Source: an uncultured Candidatus Peregrinibacteria bacterium (lineage in GTDB: Bacteria > Patescibacteriota > Gracilibacteria > Peribacterales > Peribacteraceae). From it: a stretch of 64,000 bases of DNA. The stretch is taken from positions 124,001-188,000 of the forward strand of contig CAINVY010000005.1 in the NCBI GenBank assembly GCA_903854335.1. The letters are read 5' to 3'. The translations under genes and the position numbers were made by a program. The notes under the pieces were generated by a model that was given only the letters and a program-made list of their open reading frames with translations, made no database searches and was not told the DNA's origin. This document shows, piece by piece, positions 1 to 8,621 of the stretch (within the stretch, counting starts at the first letter, position 1; every line of letters begins with the position of its first letter).

Positions 1-57
1 AAATCCGCCCTGCTTCAATCGATCAAGTGCCTGGGGAATGGTTGAGAACGTTTCCAC
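1..57 (-). CDS. ribB: Probable 5' end of ribB/ribBA (3,4-dihydroxy-2-butanone-4-phosphate synthase), cut by the window edge
   Basis: An open minus-strand frame from a GTG at 57 runs off the left edge and reads VETFSTIPQALDRLKQGGF. The pattern of a hydrophobic turn followed by xIxxALxxLKxGxF is typical of the first 20 residues of DHBP synthases, just before their VDDEDRENEG motif, which would lie outside the window. The enzyme would make the four-carbon precursor that RibH condenses with the pyrimidine. Position supports this: ribE and ribH lie upstream on the same strand, with one SLH protein gene between. Only 19 codons are visible, so the call rests on N-terminal resemblance and context. 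Confidence 0.5.
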   Translation of the reverse strand, partial: METFSTIPQALDRLKQGGF

Positions 58-121
58 GGAACATGGATTATATCCATTTCCATGGCGAAACGAAAGAGTC
101 TGCGCCTGAAAATTCCCTGAT

Positions 122-1510
122 TCAGTGCAAAGAAATGGAATACGTTTCCCGCTCCGCCCTCGGTGCCGCATGTCCGATGCCGACGTAGTACGTCCCGACC
201 GGATACACGAATGCCGCATTACACGTCGGTCCCGAGAAGCTCGGGAGACTGACATCGGAAGAAGGCAGGATTCTGCACGTCGGATTCTGGGCACTCACGA
301 GACTCACGGTCATTTGCTTCGGCGTTGTGACCGTGAAGACGTACCAGTCGCTCAGATCGTTCGGGGCGAGCACGCCAACTGATGTCTTCCCCAGAGAGAG
401 AGAAAGCGCCTGCGAGAATCCGTCGTTGCCATCCCCCTTTCCCACTTGAGCGGTGACCGTGTAATTGACATCGGGATTACTCGGCTGAAGTTGCAATTGA
501 TAGTCCCCGGCGCTCATGGCGACGCGGAGGTAGCACGAAGCGTTCTCCTGAAATCCGAGATAGTATTCCGTCGAAATGCCGTTGGCATCGAGATGGTAAA
601 GAATGCAACGAACCGTTCCGGACTGTCCGGCCGTGAGCGAAGCGGTGATATCGGCGACCGCAGGGGCAGAGAGATGAAAACGATACGATGCCGTATCGGT
701 GCCGAGGAAGTGACGATTATCCGTGAAAGGAAAGTTGAGTTGCATGACGTACGCCGACGACGAGCTCGATGCGACAGAAGATGCACTGGAACTGCTTGCG
801 GGAGGGACAACAACTGATCCGCTGGAAGATGATGAGGAAGAACTACTGGAAGAAACATCCACACTGGAAGACGAACTCGACAAGGAAGATCCTTGGAGCG
901 CATTCCAGATATACGCCGCCGCTTCTCCGCGAGAAAGAGGCTCGGACGGCGAGAATAGCGCCCCGGTCTGGCCCACAACCGGCAGAATATGATTCTGATA
1001 GCCAGCGAGAACGTAGCGCGCGAACCACTGTGTGGAAGAGACATCGTTCAATCCGAGTGCGATCACGCCCGCGTTCCAGTCGTCGGGAACGGGAAGGTGA
1101 AGAACATTGAGCGTCATCTTCAGCGCTTCCGCACGCGTCACGGGATGCGCGGGGCGAAAGGAATTGTCCGTGATGTATCCCTGCACGTAGCCATGCATCA
1201 CTGCATCGCACACAAAGGACTCATACCAACTCCCGCTCCCGATATCGGGGAAGCACCCTTTCTGATTCGCATCGGGGGTCTTATTCGCCGCCTTGTAGAG
1301 CATCTTGAGCATCGCCGCACGATTCACCGGATCGAGCGGTCGAAACGTTCCATCCGGATTCCCCGAAACGACCCCCAGTGACGCGAGTCCCTCAATCTCT
1401 TTTTTGTAGAGCGTCGCGTTCGAGACATCGGAGAACGCCGATGCCGCTTGTGCGGTCATCAAGCCGAGAAGCAGGAACGCGGGAACGAGCGCAAAGAGCC
1501 GGGGACGCAT
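122..1510 (-). CDS. Exported SLH-domain surface protein with serine-rich linker
   Basis: 462 aa when started at the ATG at 1510. It opens with a hydrophobic signal peptide ending in AQAASA, followed by three S-layer homology repeats at about residues 25-205 (FSDVSN..., CFPDIGSGSWYESFVCDAV..., LNDVSSTQWFARYV...), each with the usual FRPxxPVxRAEAxKM block. A nearly pure serine linker (about 205-255) joins a beta-rich C-terminal domain that resembles pre-peptidase C-terminal-like domains (DWYVFTV..., GTYYVGI). SLH repeats bind cell-wall polymers, so this is likely a surface-anchored protein. A GTG at 1549 is in frame, but a promoter-like element overlaps it. The gene lies between ribH and the ribB-like start, all on the same strand. 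Confidence 0.8.
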   Translation of the reverse strand: MRPRLFALVPAFLLLGLMTAQAASAFSDVSNATLYKKEIEGLASLGVVSGNPDGTFRPLDPVNRAAMLKMLYKAANKTPDANQKGCFPDIGSGSWYESFVCDAVMHGYVQGYITDNSFRPAHPVTRAEALKMTLNVLHLPVPDDWNAGVIALGLNDVSSTQWFARYVLAGYQNHILPVVGQTGALFSPSEPLSRGEAAAYIWNALQGSSLSSSSSSVDVSSSSSSSSSSSGSVVVPPASSSSASSVASSSSSAYVMQLNFPFTDNRHFLGTDTASYRFHLSAPAVADITASLTAGQSGTVRCILYHLDANGISTEYYLGFQENASCYLRVAMSAGDYQLQLQPSNPDVNYTVTAQVGKGDGNDGFSQALSLSLGKTSVGVLAPNDLSDWYVFTVTTPKQMTVSLVSAQNPTCRILPSSDVSLPSFSGPTCNAAFVYPVGTYYVGIGHAAPRAERETYSISLH

Positions 1511-1535
1511 GGAGGCGGGGAGAAAGTACCGCGAG

Positions 1536-1564
1536 TTTATATTGAACACGAAGTTTGTTCAATA
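1536..1564 (-). promoter_or_regulatory. Inverted repeat and -10 element upstream of the SLH gene
   Basis: A perfect 9-bp inverted repeat TATTGAACA / TGTTCAATA occupies 1540-1548 and 1556-1564 with a 7-bp spacer. On the minus strand its downstream arm runs into TATAAA (1541-1536), a plausible -10 box, and the other arm contains TTGAAC, a possible but closely spaced -35. This would put the transcript start near 1529, 19 nt before the ATG at 1510. It is a candidate operator for an unidentified dimeric regulator. Confidence 0.4.
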
Positions 1565-1649
1565 ATGCGTTGCAAACACCACTTGCAGAACGGAAATTTT
1601 GGTCTTCTCAAATACTCATCCGAAAATACCGATTCCCTGGGTCTTTGCG

Positions 1650-2117
1650 CTATGAACCTATACGCCTCAAGAGAGCTAAAGATTGGAGAACCGACTGCGC
1701 GGCCTGCGCTCCTTGATCGAGGCGTTCGCGCGCTTGCTCCATGGTATCGACGGCGAGGATCTCGAAGGCAAAAGGAATGTGATGCTCCGTTTGCACCCGC
1801 ATAATCCCCTCCGCCGCTTGATCGGCGATGAGTGCTGCGTGGCGCGTCTCGCCCTGCACGATGATGCCGATGCCGATGAGCGCGTCGACACTCTTACGTG
1901 CGGCAAGCGCCGCTCCGATGAGCGGAATTTCGAAGGATCCGAAGACCGGATATTTCTGAATATGATCGGGCGGAATGCCGGCGGAAAGCAGCATTTCCTC
2001 CGCACTCGCGACGAGTCGATCGCACTCCTCCTTATAGAAGGAGGCGTACACGATACCGATGCGCCACTCGCGATCGACAGAACCGGCGAAGGGAGCGGTG
2101 TCGCTGGAAATCTTCAT
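1650..2117 (-). CDS. ribH: 6,7-dimethyl-8-ribityllumazine synthase
   Basis: 155 aa from the ATG at 2117. It condenses 5-amino-6-ribitylamino-uracil with 3,4-dihydroxy-2-butanone 4-phosphate, the penultimate step of riboflavin synthesis. Family blocks visible include the N-terminal RIGIVYASFY strand, VFGSFEIPLIGAALA (the G-[SA]-x-E-[IL]-P motif) and VDALIGIGIIVQGETRHAALIADQAAEGIM, where GETxH carries the catalytic-site histidine region. The start overlaps the ribE stop as ATGA, which implies translational coupling; a longer in-frame extension to 2246 only overlaps ribE and is rejected. The length suits the usual 140-160 aa. C-terminal LRRIGS is slightly longer than in some homologues. Confidence 0.93.
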   Translation of the reverse strand: MKISSDTAPFAGSVDREWRIGIVYASFYKEECDRLVASAEEMLLSAGIPPDHIQKYPVFGSFEIPLIGAALAARKSVDALIGIGIIVQGETRHAALIADQAAEGIMRVQTEHHIPFAFEILAVDTMEQARERLDQGAQAAQSVLQSLALLRRIGS

Positions 2118-2683
2118 GGTCGAGGAGGGAGGAAGTGCCGGATGTACCTGCCGATGATATCCGTTTCGATGTTCACGCTCTCCCCTTTTATGAGCGATCC
2201 AAGCGTGGTTTGCGCGAGCGTCTGCGGGATGAGCGCCAGAGAGCAACGGTTATCATCGAGCGATGCGACCGTGAGTGAAACGCCGTCGATGGTGATGGAT
2301 CCCTTGGGAACGACGAGAGAAAGGAGTGCGGAGGGAAGCGTCAGCGTCAGAATCTTCCCGTCCATCGATGCAACCGTCGCCGTTCCCTCCGCATGCCCCT
2401 GTACGATATGACCGTCGAAACGATCCGTCGCCAGCATCGCGCGCTCAAGATTGATGCGATCTCCTTGCTTGAGACTTCCGAGCTTCGTCTTCTTCAACGT
2501 CTCTGATACAACATCGAACGTCATCGACTCCCGCGAAAACTCCGTAACGGTGAGACACACTCCGCTCACGCAGATGCTCGCACCGATTTTAAGGTCGTCA
2601 AAGTTCGCGGGCCTCTCGCATACGATCTTCGCCTCGCTATTCGAGAGAATCTTCGCCGTCGCTTCAACAATGCCCGTAAACAT
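2114..2683 (-). CDS. ribE: Riboflavin synthase (alpha subunit)
   Basis: 189 aa. It dismutates two 6,7-dimethyl-8-ribityllumazine molecules into riboflavin. The start MFTGIVEATAKI at 2683 is the invariant N-terminus of the family. Two tandem lumazine-binding repeats follow: the first with ASICVSGVCLTVTEF and GDRINLERAM, the second with RFDGHIVQGHAEG, GSITIDGVSLTVASL and GESVNIETDIIGRYI. Nine additional upstream codons are open but not conserved. It lies 31 bp after the DksA-type gene and overlaps ribH by ATGA, so the three are probably one transcript from the promoter at 3140-3167. Confidence 0.95.
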   Translation of the reverse strand: MFTGIVEATAKILSNSEAKIVCERPANFDDLKIGASICVSGVCLTVTEFSRESMTFDVVSETLKKTKLGSLKQGDRINLERAMLATDRFDGHIVQGHAEGTATVASMDGKILTLTLPSALLSLVVPKGSITIDGVSLTVASLDDNRCSLALIPQTLAQTTLGSLIKGESVNIETDIIGRYIRHFLPPRP

Positions 2684-2714
2684 GCGTCCATCGTACCATG
2701 CACAGATCACTTTC

Positions 2715-3113
2715 TTAACGCACCCATTCCCTTTTTCCCCTGGTCAATCTTCGCGGAAGCTCGGATTTGCTCTGACATTCCACACACTGCGTGGCATGAG
2801 GAATCGCCTCCAATCGGCCCACGGGAATCTCCTTCGTGCATGTCACGCACCTACCATACGTTCCCTCCGCGATGCTCCTGATGGCCCTCTCAATATCTGC
2901 AAGTTCAGAGGATTCTCTTTCTATGGAAGCAACATCGATACGAATATCAACACGGTCGTACTCCGGATTGGGCATATCCTCGGAATCGAGAGTCCTTCTG
3001 GCTGCCCCCCGAAGCTCTTCACTCCGTTGTTCGAGAGTCACCTTCAAAGCCGCAAAAGCTTCTTTCCTGTGAGAAATTTCTGGTCTTTCGGGAGCGAGAA
3101 TTGCGCTGGGCAT
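2715..3113 (-). CDS. DksA/TraR-type C4 zinc-finger protein
   Basis: 132 aa with a coiled-coil-prone N-terminal two thirds (ALKVTLEQRSEELRGAAR, IERESSELADIERAIRSI) and a C-terminal four-cysteine finger: CVTCTKEIPVGRLEAIPHATQCVECQ, preceded by GTYGRC. This is the layout of DksA/TraR/YteA proteins, which insert the coiled coil into the RNA polymerase secondary channel or act as general stress regulators. The acidic DxxDxA tip of true DksA is not obvious, so a TraR/YteA-like member is more likely. It heads the riboflavin group under a near-consensus promoter; whether it regulates those genes is unknown. Confidence 0.8.
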   Translation of the reverse strand: MPSAILAPERPEISHRKEAFAALKVTLEQRSEELRGAARRTLDSEDMPNPEYDRVDIRIDVASIERESSELADIERAIRSIAEGTYGRCVTCTKEIPVGRLEAIPHATQCVECQSKSELPRRLTRGKREWVR

Positions 3114-3139
3114 GGAAGATGAGGGTAGAAATTGCGCAG

Positions 3140-3167
3140 ATAATACAACTGAATTTCAGTTTGTCAA
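3140..3167 (-). promoter_or_regulatory. Sigma70-type promoter with palindromic spacer for the DksA-type/rib operon
   Basis: On the minus strand TTGACA (3167-3162) and TATTAT (3145-3140) are separated by 16 bp, giving an expected start near 3133 and a 20-nt leader before the ATG at 3113. The spacer holds a 7-bp inverted repeat AACTGAA-n-TTCAGTT (3147-3161), so a repressor could sit between the two boxes. No Shine-Dalgarno sequence is seen in the leader. Confidence 0.65.
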
Positions 3168-3205
3168 AAGATGGTTTGCCTTATTTGCATTTCGCACCTT
3201 AACCC

Positions 3206-3234
3206 TAGACAAAGCCAAAATATTGTGATAAGCT
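3206..3234 (+). promoter_or_regulatory. Candidate promoter for uvrA
   Basis: TAGACA (3206-3211) and an extended -10 TGaTAAGCT (3226-3234) are 17 bp apart. The predicted transcript would start near 3241 and carry a GC-rich leader of about 54 nt (GGGCTCAGCCC hairpin around 3238-3248). The -10 match is weak (3 of 6), so this is tentative. No SOS-box-like CTGT-N8-ACAG sequence was seen here. Confidence 0.35.
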
Positions 3235-3294
3235 CAGGGCTCAGCCCCGCGCAGCGCGCAGGGCGTATTTGTTGTTATCCCAATTTCCCAATCC

Positions 3295-6180
3295 ATGGAC
3301 AAAATTATCATCAAAGGAGCGCGCATGCATAATCTGAAAAATATCGACGTGTCGATCCCCCGCAACAAGCTCACCGTCATCACGGGACTCTCCGGTTCGG
3401 GCAAATCCTCGCTGGCATTCGACACGATCTTCGCGGAGGGGCAGCGACGCTACGTTGAAAGCCTCTCGGCCTACGCGCGCCAGTTCATCGCGCAGATGGA
3501 GAAACCGGAAGTGGAATCCATCGAAGGACTCAGTCCAGCAATTTCGATCGACCAGAAGACCGCGCCGCGCAATCCCCGCTCCACCGTCGGCACCGTGACG
3601 GAAATCTACGACTACATGCGACTCCTGTGGGCGAAGGTGGGCAGGGTGCACTGCGCGACCTGCGGAAAGATTCTCAGCAAGCAATCCTCGAGTCAGATCG
3701 TCGAGACCATCGCCTCGATGCCGGAGGGGAAGAAGATTTTCCTCCTCGCCCCGATCATCGAAGGACGCAAAGGAGAACACCTACGCATCGTCGATGCGAT
3801 CCGACGTGAAGGATTCGTCCGCATGCGCGTCGACGGACAAGTGGTGACGGTCGACGAAGATCTTCCGCTGGATCCGAAGAAAGCGCACACGATCCAGATC
3901 GTCGTGGACCGCTTGCTCGTGCGCGACCTCGAGACAAAGGACGGGACCGTGAATCCGAACCGCACGCGCCTCGCGGACTCCGTGGAACTCTGTCTGAAGA
4001 AAGGAGAGGGCTCGCTCATCCTCCTCGACGCCGATACGAATGAGGAGACACGCTTTTCCGAAGCATTCGTCTGCCCCGATCATCCGGACGCCGACATCCC
4101 CGAGATCGAACCGCGGAGCTTCTCCTTCAATTCGCCCCATGGCGCCTGCGAAATGTGCCACGGGCTCGGCTCCATCCTCCAAGTGGAAGAATCCGCCGTC
4201 ATCCCCAATCCCCGCCTCTCGCTGGCAGAAGGCGCGATCCACCCGTGGGCAACATCGGCGAGCAGGAACAATTTCATGTCACAGATCCTCGAAGCGCTCT
4301 GCCGCGCCGCCGACATCGATATGGACACTCCATGGGAGAAGCTCTCACCCGCGCAGCAGAAGATCATCCTGCACGGCTACCCGCACCAGATCACCATCGA
4401 CTACCACTCGATGAAGTTCGGCGGCACGTACCAGACAACGTTCGAGGGTGTGATCCCCAATCTCCAGCGTCGCCATGAGGAGACGGACTCGAGCTACATC
4501 CGTATGCAGATCGAGGAGTACATGCAGGAGCTCCCCTGCTCCGACTGCGGCGGCAAGAGGCTGAAGAAGGAAATCCTCGGCGTGGAAGTCGGCACGAAGA
4601 ACATCGTGGAGGGCACGAACATGAGCATCGACGAGGCGAAGACGTTCTTTTCCTCCCTTATCCCAACGACGAAAGATCCCGCCGCCCTCACGACGTACGA
4701 GTACGCCATTGTGAAGAAGGTGCTCTCCGAAATCATCGCGCGCTTGAGCTTTCTCCAGAACGTCGGACTCAAGTACCTCACCCTCTCGCGCTCCGCAAAC
4801 ACGCTCTCCGGCGGAGAGGCGCAGCGCATTCGTCTCGCGACGCAGATCGGCTCGGCCCTCCAGGGCGTCCTCTACGTTCTCGACGAACCCTCCATCGGAC
4901 TCCACCAGCGCGACAATGCGAAACTCATCTCGACGCTGGTACAACTGCGCGACCTCGGCAACACGGTGATCGTCGTCGAACACGATCAAGAGACGATGGA
5001 AGCGGCGGATTTCCTACTGGAGATCGGACCGGGAGCGGGAAAGTACGGAGGCGAGGTCGTGGCGCAGGGCACGCCGGAGGAACTCATTGCGCAATCGCAA
5101 TCCATCACGGGTCAGTACCTCAGCGGGAAGAAATCCATCCCCATCCCAAAGAAACGCCGCAAGGGAAGCGGGAAATCCCTCACCATCCGCGACGCACATC
5201 ACCACAACCTCCAGCACGTCGACGTCACGTTTCCGCTCGGCACGTTCATCGGCGTTTCGGGAGTCTCGGGATCAGGAAAATCCAGTCTCATCCACGGCAT
5301 TCTCGGCCCCGAGCTCCAGCACGTCCTCAACAAAGCGCACACGAAACCGCAGGACGTGGGTTCCATCCAGGGGCTCGAGCACCTCGACAAGGCCATCGTC
5401 ATTGATCAATCCCCCATCGGCCGCACCCCGCGGAGTAATCCCGCCACGTACACCGGCGTCTTCACCGACGTCCGTGACATCTTCGCCACCACTCCCGAAG
5501 CAAAATTGCGCGGCTACAAGCCCGGCCGCTTCAGCTTCAACGTCAAGGGTGGACGATGCGAGGAGTGCGAGGGCGACGGACTGAAGCGCATCGAAATGCA
5601 TTTCCTCCCCGACGTCTTCGTGACGTGCGAACGCTGCCACGGCATGCGCTACAACCGCGAGACGCTCGAGGTCACCTATAAAGGAAAGAACATCTCGGAA
5701 GTTCTCGAAATGACGATCTCCGAAGCTCTGCAATTCTTCGCAGCCATCCCCTCGATCAAAAACAAATTGCAGACGCTCGAAGACGTGGGACTGGGCTACA
5801 TTCACCTGGGCCAGAGCGCCACGACCCTCTCCGGCGGAGAGGCGCAGCGCGTGAAGCTCGCCACCGAACTCACGAAGCGTGCGACAGGCAACACCTTCTA
5901 CATCCTCGATGAGCCCACGACCGGCCTGCACTTCGACGATATCCATCGACTCCTCGACGTGCTGCAGCGCCTCGTTGAAAAGGGCAATACCGTCCTCGTC
6001 ATCGAACACAACTTAGACGTCCTCAAATCCGTCGATCACATTCTGGATCTCGGTCCCGACGGTGGCTCCGGCGGCGGCAAGATCGTCGCCGTGGGAACGC
6101 CCGAAGAAGTGGCACTGCAGAAAGGGAGCTACACGGGAGAGTACTTGAAGAAAGTGCTGGAGAAGAAGCAAGGAAAGTAA
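3295..6180 (+). CDS. uvrA: Excinuclease ABC subunit A
   Basis: 961 aa, the normal UvrA length. It recognises DNA lesions in nucleotide excision repair and loads UvrB. The two ABC ATPase modules are complete: Walker [10 protein letters not shown] (about 31-39) and GVSGSGKSS (about 655), two LSGGEAQR signatures and two Walker B LDEP motifs ([25 protein letters not shown]). Zinc ligands are visible as CATC...CPDH, CEMC...CSDC and CEEC...CERC. The N-terminus [22 protein letters not shown] is standard. No Shine-Dalgarno precedes the ATG. uvrB and uvrC are not in this window. Confidence 0.98.
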   Translation: MDKIIIKGARMHNLKNIDVSIPRNKLTVITGLSGSGKSSLAFDTIFAEGQRRYVESLSAYARQFIAQMEKPEVESIEGLSPAISIDQKTAPRNPRSTVGTVTEIYDYMRLLWAKVGRVHCATCGKILSKQSSSQIVETIASMPEGKKIFLLAPIIEGRKGEHLRIVDAIRREGFVRMRVDGQVVTVDEDLPLDPKKAHTIQIVVDRLLVRDLETKDGTVNPNRTRLADSVELCLKKGEGSLILLDADTNEETRFSEAFVCPDHPDADIPEIEPRSFSFNSPHGACEMCHGLGSILQVEESAVIPNPRLSLAEGAIHPWATSASRNNFMSQILEALCRAADIDMDTPWEKLSPAQQKIILHGYPHQITIDYHSMKFGGTYQTTFEGVIPNLQRRHEETDSSYIRMQIEEYMQELPCSDCGGKRLKKEILGVEVGTKNIVEGTNMSIDEAKTFFSSLIPTTKDPAALTTYEYAIVKKVLSEIIARLSFLQNVGLKYLTLSRSANTLSGGEAQRIRLATQIGSALQGVLYVLDEPSIGLHQRDNAKLISTLVQLRDLGNTVIVVEHDQETMEAADFLLEIGPGAGKYGGEVVAQGTPEELIAQSQSITGQYLSGKKSIPIPKKRRKGSGKSLTIRDAHHHNLQHVDVTFPLGTFIGVSGVSGSGKSSLIHGILGPELQHVLNKAHTKPQDVGSIQGLEHLDKAIVIDQSPIGRTPRSNPATYTGVFTDVRDIFATTPEAKLRGYKPGRFSFNVKGGRCEECEGDGLKRIEMHFLPDVFVTCERCHGMRYNRETLEVTYKGKNISEVLEMTISEALQFFAAIPSIKNKLQTLEDVGLGYIHLGQSATTLSGGEAQRVKLATELTKRATGNTFYILDEPTTGLHFDDIHRLLDVLQRLVEKGNTVLVIEHNLDVLKSVDHILDLGPDGGSGGGKIVAVGTPEEVALQKGSYTGEYLKKVLEKKQGK

Positions 6181-6192
6181 AGTGATGTGAAG

Positions 6193-6219
6193 GATTCCGA
6201 GGAGAATATCTTCGGAATC
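6193..6219. terminator. Hairpin between convergent uvrA and thioredoxin-like gene
   Basis: GATTCCGA (6193-6200) pairs with TCGGAATC (6212-6219), an 8-bp stem with an 11-nt loop, in the 37-bp gap between two convergent stop codons. It lacks a strong T-run on either strand, so it is at best a weak bidirectional terminator. Confidence 0.35.
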
Positions 6220-6799
6220 ATTCAAGAACCGCCTCCGGCTCATTCCCCCGCTTCCATTTGATCGAGCATCCGATGGCGTTGGCCTCCTGCACATCCGGCA
6301 ATCGACCTGCGAGCAGCGCCGCAATCGCATCGTAGAGCTCGCGCTTCTCGACCTTCTTCGGTTCCTTCCAGTTGTCATCCACCCTCCCCTTGTACTGCAA
6401 GATCCTCGCATCATCGAAGACAAAACAGTGCGGCGTACAGAGCGCGCCGAAGGATTGCGCGACCTCTTGCGTTTCGTCGAAGCAGTATGGGAAGGGGTAG
6501 GACTTCTCCTCGGCCCGAAGCTTCATGTTCTCGAAGGAATCGTCCGGATGATCCGTGGGGTCGTTGCTGTTGATGAGCACGAACTGCACACCCTCTTCGT
6601 CGAAGTGATTGGCCAGCGCGACGAGACGATCTTCGTAGGCCTGCGCGTACGGACAGTGATTGCATGTGAAGATCACCACAAGCACGGCATCGTGAATCAG
6701 GTGCGTCTCGACTGTCATGCCGTCGACAGCTGGAAGCGAAAAATGCGGAAGCGAATCGCCGATGGTGAGCACGGTGGAGTTGGATTGGATGAGGGACAT
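6218..6799 (-). CDS. Thioredoxin-fold protein (AhpC/TSA, peroxiredoxin-like)
   Basis: 193 aa from MSLIQSNSTVLTIGDSLPHFSLPAVDG. The opening GDxxPxFxLPxxDG is the AhpC/TSA signature. VVIFTCNHCPYAQAYEDRL carries a CxxC redox centre after the beta1 strand, and GALCTPHCFVFD is the cis-Pro region. Proteins of this type (redoxin domain, CxHCP variant) are thiol oxidoreductases of uncertain substrate in bacteria. No signal peptide is present, so it acts in the cytoplasm. A 20-codon upstream extension is open but lacks conservation. It is convergent with uvrA and divergent from the NUDIX gene. Confidence 0.85.
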   Translation of the reverse strand: MSLIQSNSTVLTIGDSLPHFSLPAVDGMTVETHLIHDAVLVVIFTCNHCPYAQAYEDRLVALANHFDEEGVQFVLINSNDPTDHPDDSFENMKLRAEEKSYPFPYCFDETQEVAQSFGALCTPHCFVFDDARILQYKGRVDDNWKEPKKVEKRELYDAIAALLAGRLPDVQEANAIGCSIKWKRGNEPEAVLE

Positions 6800-6921
6800 G
6801 GTTGGAAGGAATGGAAAGGCCATTGTATGCCCAATCGAAACATGGGAAAACCAATGCATGACCTTTTTCTGTTATGGTAGAGATGCGACATGTCGCGCCT
6901 CACCCAATGTATTCTGTCTCC

Positions 6922-7398
6922 ATGATCCGCCACTTCACCGCCACGGCCCTGGTCATCGATTCGCGAAAACGCGCGCTGCTGCTGTGGCATAAGCGACTGC
7001 AGAGGTGGATGCCACCGGGGGGGCACGTCGATCCCGACGAGACGCCGGAGGAAGCAGCGCGCAGAGAGTGCAAAGAGGAGACGGGGCTGGATGTCGAGAT
7101 CATCGGTTGCGAGCAGGAAGATCTCTTCTCCGAAAATCCTCACGAGGGGCGGATGTTGAAACAGCCCATCGCGCTCCTGCTCGAGAATATCCCCGAGAGT
7201 AAGGAGCGCAGCGAGGCCGCGCATCAGCACATGGATTTCGTCTACCGCGCAAAACCCCGAGACGAGACGCAGGAACTCTGCCTCCTCGAAGAAGAGGGAA
7301 CGGAACTTCGCTGGTTCACGATCGAGGAAATCACTGCGCTCGATCCATCGAGGGAAATATTCGCGAACGTGCAGCAGTTATTGCGTGAAGCGCTATAA
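6922..7398 (+). CDS. NUDIX hydrolase
   Basis: 158 aa starting MIRHFTATALVIDS. The Nudix box GX5EX7REUXEEXGU is complete as GGHVDPDETPEEAARRECKEETGLD, about residues 37-59. These enzymes hydrolyse nucleoside diphosphates linked to another moiety; the substrate cannot be read from the sequence. An alternative ATG at 6907 adds five residues. The 3' end overlaps the convergent 389-aa gene by 6 bp (7393-7398). Confidence 0.88.
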   Translation: MIRHFTATALVIDSRKRALLLWHKRLQRWMPPGGHVDPDETPEEAARRECKEETGLDVEIIGCEQEDLFSENPHEGRMLKQPIALLLENIPESKERSEAAHQHMDFVYRAKPRDETQELCLLEEEGTELRWFTIEEITALDPSREIFANVQQLLREAL

Positions 7399-8562
7399 AG
7401 GAATCGGTTGAGATTCGATAGTGTCTCGCCTCGCAAACATGGCATGGACGGAATGATGGTGCGCATAGGGCGGTTCCTGTTCATCTTTCCAGACCCAACT
7501 CTTGACGGGCTGATTGTCTCTCAGGACGATCCCGGCCTCTCGCAGTCTGTCCTGCGCATCCGTTATCATCAAACGCGGCAAGGATCCCAGCTCATCAAAC
7601 GCATCATCCTCAAATGTCGTAGAAACATCTGTGATGTGCTGAACCGATGCAAGAGGATTATCCTTCAGTATCTGCTTCGTGGCATTTACAAACACTCCCG
7701 TATTATAATCGGCAAAGACCTGATGAACGGCTTCGAGTATTCTGCGTCTCTGCGTAAGAATGCTTTCGCTGATCCTCTCCGTACCGACTGCGGAATCTGT
7801 CTCCCCCGTCACTTTTCGAAATACTTCCCAAAACTTTGATTCACCGGTCTCTCCTGTCCCGGCAAGCACCATATTCGTTTGTACATAATCAATGGGAAGA
7901 GGTTTTCCACTCATCGAAAGCTTGAGTGAACGATTGAGATTCCAAGAAGCTTGCGGAGGCAGATCTGAGGCGCTTCGAACTTGCTCCGTCGTGGCTCTTC
8001 TCATCTCCCCCATGAGTCTGCCTTCGAGCTCTGCAATAGTGTCTCGCTGCCGCATGGCCAATATGACCTCAAGGAGTTGTACTTCCGAATCAACGCCCCT
8101 CATCTCATCTTCCCAGTATCGCTGATACGCCGTACTCAACCCTCCGGTGATGTCATATTGCATCCAAGACACGTTGGTTGCTCCAGCATTCTGAAGTTGT
8201 AAAACGGCATCTCGAATGACGTTCATTGAAAAATCAACGACTGTGAGATTTCTCAACTTTCCGATACCGACATCCAGAGAAAGCTGATCGAGATCCCTGC
8301 CTTGCATCATGTCAAAACCCGGGCCCATGAGCATCATGCTCGTCTCTTTACGCCTCTTCCCCGTTGTCTCCGTATTACGCCAAAGTGCTGCAAGTGTGGC
8401 TTTTCTCATGTCTCCGAAATGATCGCTCCAATCCTTGGAAAATTTCCCCAAGTTACGACCATAGGTACTTCGCAAATAGGCGTCATAGCCCGTCGCCGTA
8501 TTCTCATAGAGCGGCGCAAGTGGGTCTAAAGCCTGATCTAGACCTGGGTTATTTTCTGGCAT
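7393..8562 (-). CDS. Unknown 389-aa protein, possibly SAM-methyltransferase-like
   Basis: Not recognised. Soluble, no signal peptide or membrane segment. The stretch MMLMGPGFDMMQGRDLDQL...LRNLTVVDFSMNVIRDAVLQLQNAGATNVSWMQYDI resembles the first two strands of a Rossmann methyltransferase (G-x-G replaced by GPGFD, acidic residue ending strand 2, then an aspartate after strand 3). The second half is charged and ends APPYAHHHS-like (PPYAHHHSVHAMF). It follows the RelA/SpoT-family gene on the same strand after 59 bp. Function unknown; the methyltransferase resemblance is only suggestive. Confidence 0.6.
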   Translation of the reverse strand: MPENNPGLDQALDPLAPLYENTATGYDAYLRSTYGRNLGKFSKDWSDHFGDMRKATLAALWRNTETTGKRRKETSMMLMGPGFDMMQGRDLDQLSLDVGIGKLRNLTVVDFSMNVIRDAVLQLQNAGATNVSWMQYDITGGLSTAYQRYWEDEMRGVDSEVQLLEVILAMRQRDTIAELEGRLMGEMRRATTEQVRSASDLPPQASWNLNRSLKLSMSGKPLPIDYVQTNMVLAGTGETGESKFWEVFRKVTGETDSAVGTERISESILTQRRRILEAVHQVFADYNTGVFVNATKQILKDNPLASVQHITDVSTTFEDDAFDELGSLPRLMITDAQDRLREAGIVLRDNQPVKSWVWKDEQEPPYAHHHSVHAMFARRDTIESQPIPL

Positions 8563-8621
8563 GCGAAGAGAAAAGGAGAGTATTTTGCACCTCTATATTG
8601 TTCTTGGCAAGGTGAATATTC

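Noticed and set aside
770-890. Repetitive serine-codon tract as a DNA repeat or CRISPR-like array
   Set aside because: It encodes the Ser-rich linker of the SLH protein; no constant repeat-spacer structure. The similar tracts at 16500-16600 and 17090-17180 are also coding.
1511-1549. GTG at 1549 as start of the SLH gene
   Set aside because: It overlaps the inverted repeat and -10-like box; the ATG at 1510 gives a clean signal peptide.
2684-2714. FMN riboswitch before ribE
   Set aside because: Only 31 bp separate ribE from the preceding gene and no RFN-element sequence is present there or in the 20-nt leader of the operon.
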